From: Janthinobacterium sp. TB1-E2
Lineage (GTDB): Bacteria > Pseudomonadota > Gammaproteobacteria > Burkholderiales > Burkholderiaceae_D
DNA: 64,000 bases
NCBI RefSeq assembly: GCF_036885605.1
Contig: NZ_CP142523.1
Location: forward strand, 1 to 64,000
Reading direction: 5' to 3'
Shown: piece by piece, positions 60,107-64,000 of the stretch
How the letters are laid out: each line of letters opens with the position of its first letter
How positions within the stretch are numbered: the stretch's first letter is position 1
Notes under the pieces: model-generated
The model's database searches: none
Told to the model about the DNA's origin: nothing
Seen by the model: only the letters and a program-made list of their open reading frames with translations
Made by a program: the position numbers and the translations under genes

Positions 60107-61120
60107 ATGAAAATTGCCATACTCGATGATTACCAGGATGCCGTGCGCGGCCTCGATTGCTTCCAGTTGCTTGCCGGCCACGAGGTCAAAGTGTTCAGCA
60201 ATACGGCGCGGGGCCTGGGCCAGCTGGCGATCCGCCTGGCCTCGTTCGACGCGCTGGTACTGATCCGGGAACGCAGCAGTTTCAACCGGGCCTTGCTGTC
60301 GAAACTGCCGAATCTGAAACTGATTTCGCAAACGGGCAAGGTCAGCGGCCACATCGATGTGGCGGCCGCCACCGAGCTGGGCATCGCCATCGCGGAAGGC
60401 ATCGGCTCGCCTACGGCGCCGGCCGAGCTGACATGGGCGTTGATCATGGCGGCGCAGCGCAAGATCGTGCCGTACGCGCAACATTTACAAGAAGGACTGT
60501 GGCAGACGTCGTCGCTGGAACCGGCACGCAACACGCTCGGTACGGTATTGAAAGGGCGCACCCTGGCGATCTGGGGCTACGGCAAGATCGGGCAATTGAT
60601 CGCCGGCTACGGCCGCGCTTTCGGTATGAGCATCCTCGTGTGGGGCAGCGAAGCGAGCCGCGTGGCGGCAGTGGCGGCCGGCGATACGGCGGCAGAGTCG
60701 CGCGAGGCCTTCTTCGAGCAGGCCGACGTGCTGAGCTTGCACTTGCGCCTGTCCGACAAGACGCGCGGCCTGGTAACGAGCGAGGACCTGGCGCGCATGA
60801 AGCCGGCTTCGCTGTTCGTCAACACCAGCCGTGCCGAGCTGGTGGCCGATGGCGCGCTGGAAGCGGCGCTTCAGATGGGGCGCCCGGGCGCCGCCGCGCT
60901 GGACGTGTTTACGGACGAGCCGCTGCCGCCAGGCTCGCCATTGCTGCTGCTACCGAACGTGCTGGCCACGCCGCACCTGGGCTACGTCGAGCGTGACAGC
61001 TATGAACTGTATTTTCGCTACGCCTTGCAAAACATCGTCGATTTTACGCAGGGCCAATGCACGCGCCTGCTCAATCCCGAGGTGTTGCAACATGCGCGGC
61101 AAAGCCCTCAGGAACGCTGA
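60107..61120 (+). CDS. D-2-hydroxyacid dehydrogenase family protein
   Basis: 337-residue NAD-dependent dehydrogenase. The Rossmann motif is WGYGKIGQLIAGYGRAFGM; the catalytic set has Arg in NTSRAELV, Glu in DVFTDEPLPP and His in TPHLGYVERDSYELYF. The last motif, with YVE instead of GHxT, is the variant found in a phosphoglycerate-dehydrogenase-like branch of unknown substrate. The ATG at 60107 starts MKIAILDDYQDAV. Its 3' end overlaps the next, convergent gene by 13 bases. Confidence 0.9.
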   Translation: MKIAILDDYQDAVRGLDCFQLLAGHEVKVFSNTARGLGQLAIRLASFDALVLIRERSSFNRALLSKLPNLKLISQTGKVSGHIDVAAATELGIAIAEGIGSPTAPAELTWALIMAAQRKIVPYAQHLQEGLWQTSSLEPARNTLGTVLKGRTLAIWGYGKIGQLIAGYGRAFGMSILVWGSEASRVAAVAAGDTAAESREAFFEQADVLSLHLRLSDKTRGLVTSEDLARMKPASLFVNTSRAELVADGALEAALQMGRPGAAALDVFTDEPLPPGSPLLLLPNVLATPHLGYVERDSYELYFRYALQNIVDFTQGQCTRLLNPEVLQHARQSPQER

Positions 61121-61881
61121 AAACCCTTCAGCAAGTCCGGCTCGCCCGTGATGCCGATGGCGGGCGCGGGCAGCACGTGCCGGCCCCGCCACAGGCCGGC
61201 CCAGCCGGGCGGCCAGGCGATGTCCGGCCCACTGTACGGCGCCACGCCAGCGCGCACGGCCACGACCGGCACGGGCGGCATGTCTTGCAGGGGCTCGCCT
61301 GCGGTGCGCTGCATATCCAGGCTGTACATGTAATTGGGCAATAAAGCGTCGCAGACGCGGCCAAACCAGTCGCTATGGTCGTCGTCGCGGCCCAGCGCCT
61401 GCGCCAGCCCCTGCGGGTCGAAGCGGGCCAGGGCATCGATCAGCTCGCCAGTGGTGGCGCCCGGGGAATCGCCCCAGCCCATCACGGGGTTGACGTTGTA
61501 ATCGGCGCCCGAGCCATACCAGCCTTCGCGCCAGGGCCGCTGCATCCAGTCGCGCGGCCCCGTAAACAAATGCCAGCGCCAGTGCAAGCCGGACGGCTTG
61601 GGCCAGGCATACAGATACAGCTTTTGATAGCCGGCCTGGTGCAGCTCGCGCACCATGGCCATCAGACGCGCGTGCGGCATGCGGTCCGGCGGCGCGCGGC
61701 GAAACAGGATCGCTTCGCCATCGGCAAACTGCACGTCATCGGTCGACAGGTTCAGGTCCAGGGTCCGCGCTTCGCTGCCGAAACGGGCGGCGATCCAGCC
61801 CGTCAGCAAATTGACGGACGTGATCACCCCGTAACCGCGGTGGCGGTGAAAAATGACGGTGCCGGGAGCGAGCGCTTTCAT
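61108..61881 (-). CDS. Hypothetical protein, 257 aa
   Basis: Not recognised. The N-terminal 50 residues (MKALAPGTVIFHRHRGYGVITSVNLLTGWIAARFG) look like a small beta-barrel of KOW or CarD type: a stretch that often starts with a HxGxG turn. The rest has LYLYAWPKPSGLHWRWHLFTG and GSGADYNVNPVMGWG and is otherwise unassigned. No signal peptide. The ATG at 61881 is preferred to an upstream TTG. Confidence 0.7.
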   Translation of the reverse strand: MKALAPGTVIFHRHRGYGVITSVNLLTGWIAARFGSEARTLDLNLSTDDVQFADGEAILFRRAPPDRMPHARLMAMVRELHQAGYQKLYLYAWPKPSGLHWRWHLFTGPRDWMQRPWREGWYGSGADYNVNPVMGWGDSPGATTGELIDALARFDPQGLAQALGRDDDHSDWFGRVCDALLPNYMYSLDMQRTAGEPLQDMPPVPVVAVRAGVAPYSGPDIAWPPGWAGLWRGRHVLPAPAIGITGEPDLLKGFQRS

Positions 61882-62057
61882 ACGGAGTCGGGGGGCAGGC
61901 AAACAAAGAAACCAGTGTACTCACAGATGGCCAATTTTTCCAGATGCGGCGCAAGCGCAGGCGGCAAGCACGCTGCCCCATCCGCAGCGCCATTCACGCA
62001 AGGGCATCAATCCACGATATCATGCGCGTCATTCTCCACTGACATCGTGACCACATC

Positions 62058-62543
62058 ATGACATTGCGCATACTCGCCACCGGCGGCACTTTCGACAAGC
62101 ACTACAACGAATTGAACGGTACCCTGGGCTTTTCCGACAGTCATTTGCCGGCAGCGATCGCCCGCGCGCGCATGACGGCGCCCGTGGCGCTGGAGCAATT
62201 GCCACTGCTCGACTCGCTCGACATGCAGGATGCGGACCGCCAGCGCGTGCTCGCTTCGTGCCGCGCGGCGCACGAGAAAGCCATCGTCATCATCCACGGC
62301 ACCGACACCATGCGCGAAACGGCGCAAGTGCTGGGCGCGGCGAACCTGCAGCAAACGGTGATTTTGACGGGCGCCATGATTCCCTACGAGATCGACAACT
62401 CCGATGCCCTGTTCAACCTGGGCTTTGCCTGCGGCGTGGCGCAAACCTTGCCAGCCGGCGTGTATGTGGCCATGAACGGCCAGATCTTCGCCTGGGACAA
62501 TGTGCAAAAGAACCGCGCCGCCGGCGTGTTCCAGCCTTTGTAA
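62058..62543 (+). CDS. Half-length asparaginase-domain protein, 161 aa
   Basis: Matches only the N-terminal, nucleophile-bearing domain of L-asparaginases. Both threonine motifs of the active site are present: TGGTFDK (near 8-14) and HGTDTMRETA (near 80-89), plus LTGAMIPYE. The C-terminal domain of full-length (about 330-residue) enzymes is absent, and the frame closes normally rather than by an obvious frameshift, so this is probably a distinct short form. Whether it is active is unknown. A strong terminator follows. Confidence 0.8.
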   Translation: MTLRILATGGTFDKHYNELNGTLGFSDSHLPAAIARARMTAPVALEQLPLLDSLDMQDADRQRVLASCRAAHEKAIVIIHGTDTMRETAQVLGAANLQQTVILTGAMIPYEIDNSDALFNLGFACGVAQTLPAGVYVAMNGQIFAWDNVQKNRAAGVFQPL

Positions 62544-62613
62544 GCCGATGGCGGGACAGGGCGCACAAGCAGAACGGCCAACGCTCTGACTGACACTCTG
62601 TCACAATTCGACC

Positions 62614-62637
62614 AGCCCGCTTTCAGCGGGCTTTTTT
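62614..62637 (+). terminator. Intrinsic terminator after the asparaginase-like gene
   Basis: AGCCCGCT (62614-62621) and AGCGGGCT (62625-62632) with a TTC loop and a run of five T. It is about 70 bases past the stop codon. Confidence 0.93.
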
Positions 62638-62760
62638 ACGTTTTTTTACTTTGCATAAATTCCGCAATACAACATTTTTCGTCTAATTATTGCTGGCAAA
62701 ACATCGAATTGCCAATACAATAATTTTATGTTGCAAAAAAACGCCATTGATAATTTTTAA

Positions 62761-62795
62761 AAATGTAGATATTTATAAATATAAAATCTACATTT
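62761..62795. promoter_or_regulatory. AT-rich 10-bp inverted repeat
   Basis: AAATGTAGAT (62761-62770) and ATCTACATTT (62786-62795) are exact complements around a 15-base AT-only loop. It sits within the AT-rich region about 270 bases before the receptor start. Confidence 0.5.
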
Positions 62796-62973
62796 AACAT
62801 TTAAATCAAATATTCTTCAGTATCTCGAATTTATTGCCAAATCCGACACGGTTGAGGTGCATTTTTTCTTGCTGAGACGACATAATGTTTGCCTCGACAA
62901 GTCAAAAGTGCATTTATAACAATATTGCACCAAGTAGTCTTCCACCTCCCACCGACGTGGTTCCGCCTACCGT

Positions 62974-63022
62974 ACACGAGCACCGCAGACCATCTACCCG
63001 ATGGCTATATCGGTGCTCGTGT
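62974..63022 (+). promoter_or_regulatory. Long hairpin in the TonB-receptor leader
   Basis: ACACGAGCACCG (62974-62985) and CGGTGCTCGTGT (63011-63022) are exact complements; inside them CCATC (62990-62994) pairs with GATGG (63000-63004). The hairpin ends 42 bases before the ATG at 63065. No T-run follows, so a leader regulatory structure is plausible. Confidence 0.6.
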
Positions 63023-63064
63023 GCCGCTTGTCGTTATTAAAACTACTACGGAGTAATTGTTACA

Positions 63065-64000
63065 ATGGCATTCAAAGAAAAAATTGGCGTACGCAGCGTA
63101 CGCCTGGCCCTGACCGTCCTGGCAGGCAGCGTCTTGTTCTCCGGCCAATCCATGGCGGACGAAGCAATTCAAAAAGTTGAAATTACCGGTTCGAGTATCA
63201 AGCGTATCGCTGTCGAAGGCGCACTGCCTGTACAGCGCCTGTCGCAAGAAGCGATCGCCAAATCGGGCGCCACTTCGGTAGCCGACCTGATCCAGGCCCT
63301 GCCAGCCATGCAAGGCTTCACCATCGGCGCAGTTGCTGCCGGTTCCGACTCGGGCGGCAATACCAGTGCATCGCTGCACGGTATCGGCGAGTCCTACACC
63401 CTGGTACTGCTGAACGGCCGCCGCATCGCGCCACAAGGCTCCGGCACCACGGTCAACCTGAACGCCATCCCAATGAGCGCCGTTGAGCGTGTCGAGATCC
63501 TGACCGACGGCGCTTCGGCCCTGTACGGCTCGGACGCCATCGCCGGCGTACTGAACTTCATCCTGAAGAAAAACCAGCAAGGCGCTACTCTGGAAGCCAC
63601 CTATGGCGGTCCGGAAGACAAAGGCGGCAACGCCTGGAATACCAGCGTCACCTACGGTTTCGGCGACCTGGACGAAGACCGCTTCAACGTGCTGCTGTCG
63701 TACCGCCACGATGAGCAATCGAAACTGCGCGCCACCGACCGCGATTTCGCCGCCACCTCGTATGTGCCATTCAGCCGCAACGGCAACAACTATGTATGGG
63801 ACCGCACCAGCACCTCGGCTTCGCCAGCAGGCGCCACTGTTGCCTACAATAGCGGTGCTAAATCGACAGCCTTTACGCCTTACCTGGCGATGAATGGCAA
63901 GTGCCCTGAAGACTCCTACAAGACGACCAGCAATGCACGCGCTTGTGGCTTCGACACGGGCTCCACCGTGGAAGTCGTACCGCAATCGAAACGTGACAGC
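63065..64000 (+). CDS. TonB-dependent receptor, N-terminal part (cut by window end)
   Basis: 312 codons are present. It starts MAFKEKIGVRSVRLALTVLAGSVLFSGQSMA, a signal peptide, followed by a TonB-box-like region (IQKVEITGSSIKR) and a plug domain (about 50-190; SGATSVADLIQALPAMQGF, YTLVLLNGRRIAPQGSGTTVNLNAIPMSAVERVEILTDGASALYGSDAIAGVLNFILK). The beta barrel begins after this and runs past the window. The type resembles plug domains of oligomer- or carbohydrate-associated TonB receptors more than siderophore ones. The long AT-rich leader and hairpin precede it. GGAG lies about ten bases before the ATG. Confidence 0.85.
   Translation, partial: MAFKEKIGVRSVRLALTVLAGSVLFSGQSMADEAIQKVEITGSSIKRIAVEGALPVQRLSQEAIAKSGATSVADLIQALPAMQGFTIGAVAAGSDSGGNTSASLHGIGESYTLVLLNGRRIAPQGSGTTVNLNAIPMSAVERVEILTDGASALYGSDAIAGVLNFILKKNQQGATLEATYGGPEDKGGNAWNTSVTYGFGDLDEDRFNVLLSYRHDEQSKLRATDRDFAATSYVPFSRNGNNYVWDRTSTSASPAGATVAYNSGAKSTAFTPYLAMNGKCPEDSYKTTSNARACGFDTGSTVEVVPQSKRDS

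Larger units (their letters stand above)
62640..63064. other. AT-rich leader region before the TonB receptor
   Basis: This 425-base stretch has far lower GC than its surroundings (62640-62830 is mostly A/T). It holds no recognisable gene. Two inverted repeats, at 62761-62795 and 62974-63022, are the only clear structures. The low GC and length suggest a strongly regulated promoter or a horizontally acquired upstream segment. Confidence 0.55.

Noticed and set aside
62544-63064. Missing gene in the AT-rich region before the last TonB receptor
   Set aside because: No open frame with a ribosome site or protein-like composition; the stretch is best seen as leader and promoter DNA.

Overview
The window is one continuous, GC-rich, gene-dense stretch of a Gram-negative chromosome. 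It opens on the dnaA start codon and continues dnaA-dnaN-gyrB, the usual replication-origin neighbourhood. Protein character, gene order and the set of genes (FolE, NudC, DctA/DctB/DctD, GTP-dependent PckG, many porin/TonB-type outer-membrane proteins, several chemoreceptors) fit a betaproteobacterium of the Oxalobacteraceae, most like Janthinobacterium. That placement is inference from protein resemblance, not from a search. No rRNA, tRNA, CRISPR array, prophage, transposase or integrase was recognised.

Layout. 1-5.3 kb: replication genes. 5.5-11.3 kb: diguanylate cyclase, two unknown proteins, an AI-2E-type permease and a chemoreceptor. 11.7-19.1 kb: mostly transport and regulation (MORN-like exported protein, EamA exporter with divergent AraC regulator, MarC, DinB-fold protein, a serine hydrolase-MFS operon with divergent LysR regulator). 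19.3-24.5 kb: second chemoreceptor and a large UPF1-like helicase. 24.6-27.8 kb: a two-component system divergent from an exported GlcG/HbpS-like protein and a periplasmic hydroxyisourate hydrolase, an arrangement like E. coli HprRS-HiuH. 27.8-34.5 kb: glutathione transferase, lipoprotein, third chemoreceptor, AraC regulator, folE, nudC. 34.6-37.1 kb: Fur-box-preceded siderophore receptor. 37.1-43.4 kb: dctA with a candidate sigma-54 promoter, a porin, then dctB-dctD. 43.4-47 kb: small exported, acetyltransferase, phosphoesterase and outer-membrane genes. 47.2-51.7 kb: an ABC ATPase followed by an ABC-permease/M1-peptidase fusion. 51.7-57.6 kb: SDR, PliG-like protein, DUF1203, and ssb/uvrA divergent around a LexA box. 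57.9-64 kb: pckG, 2-hydroxyacid dehydrogenase, unknown protein, half-length asparaginase-like protein and the start of a TonB-dependent receptor cut by the window end.

The most distinctive non-coding signal is a family of five related palindromic elements (about 115-120 bases, one reduced to 43) at 9.4, 24.5, 31.5, 39.9 and 57.7 kb. Four sit between convergent genes, and their terminal arms show compensatory base changes. Regulatory logic that can be read directly: LexA control of uvrA/ssb, Fur control of the siderophore receptor, and DctB/DctD control of dctA through sigma-54. Intrinsic terminators are visible after many transcription units.
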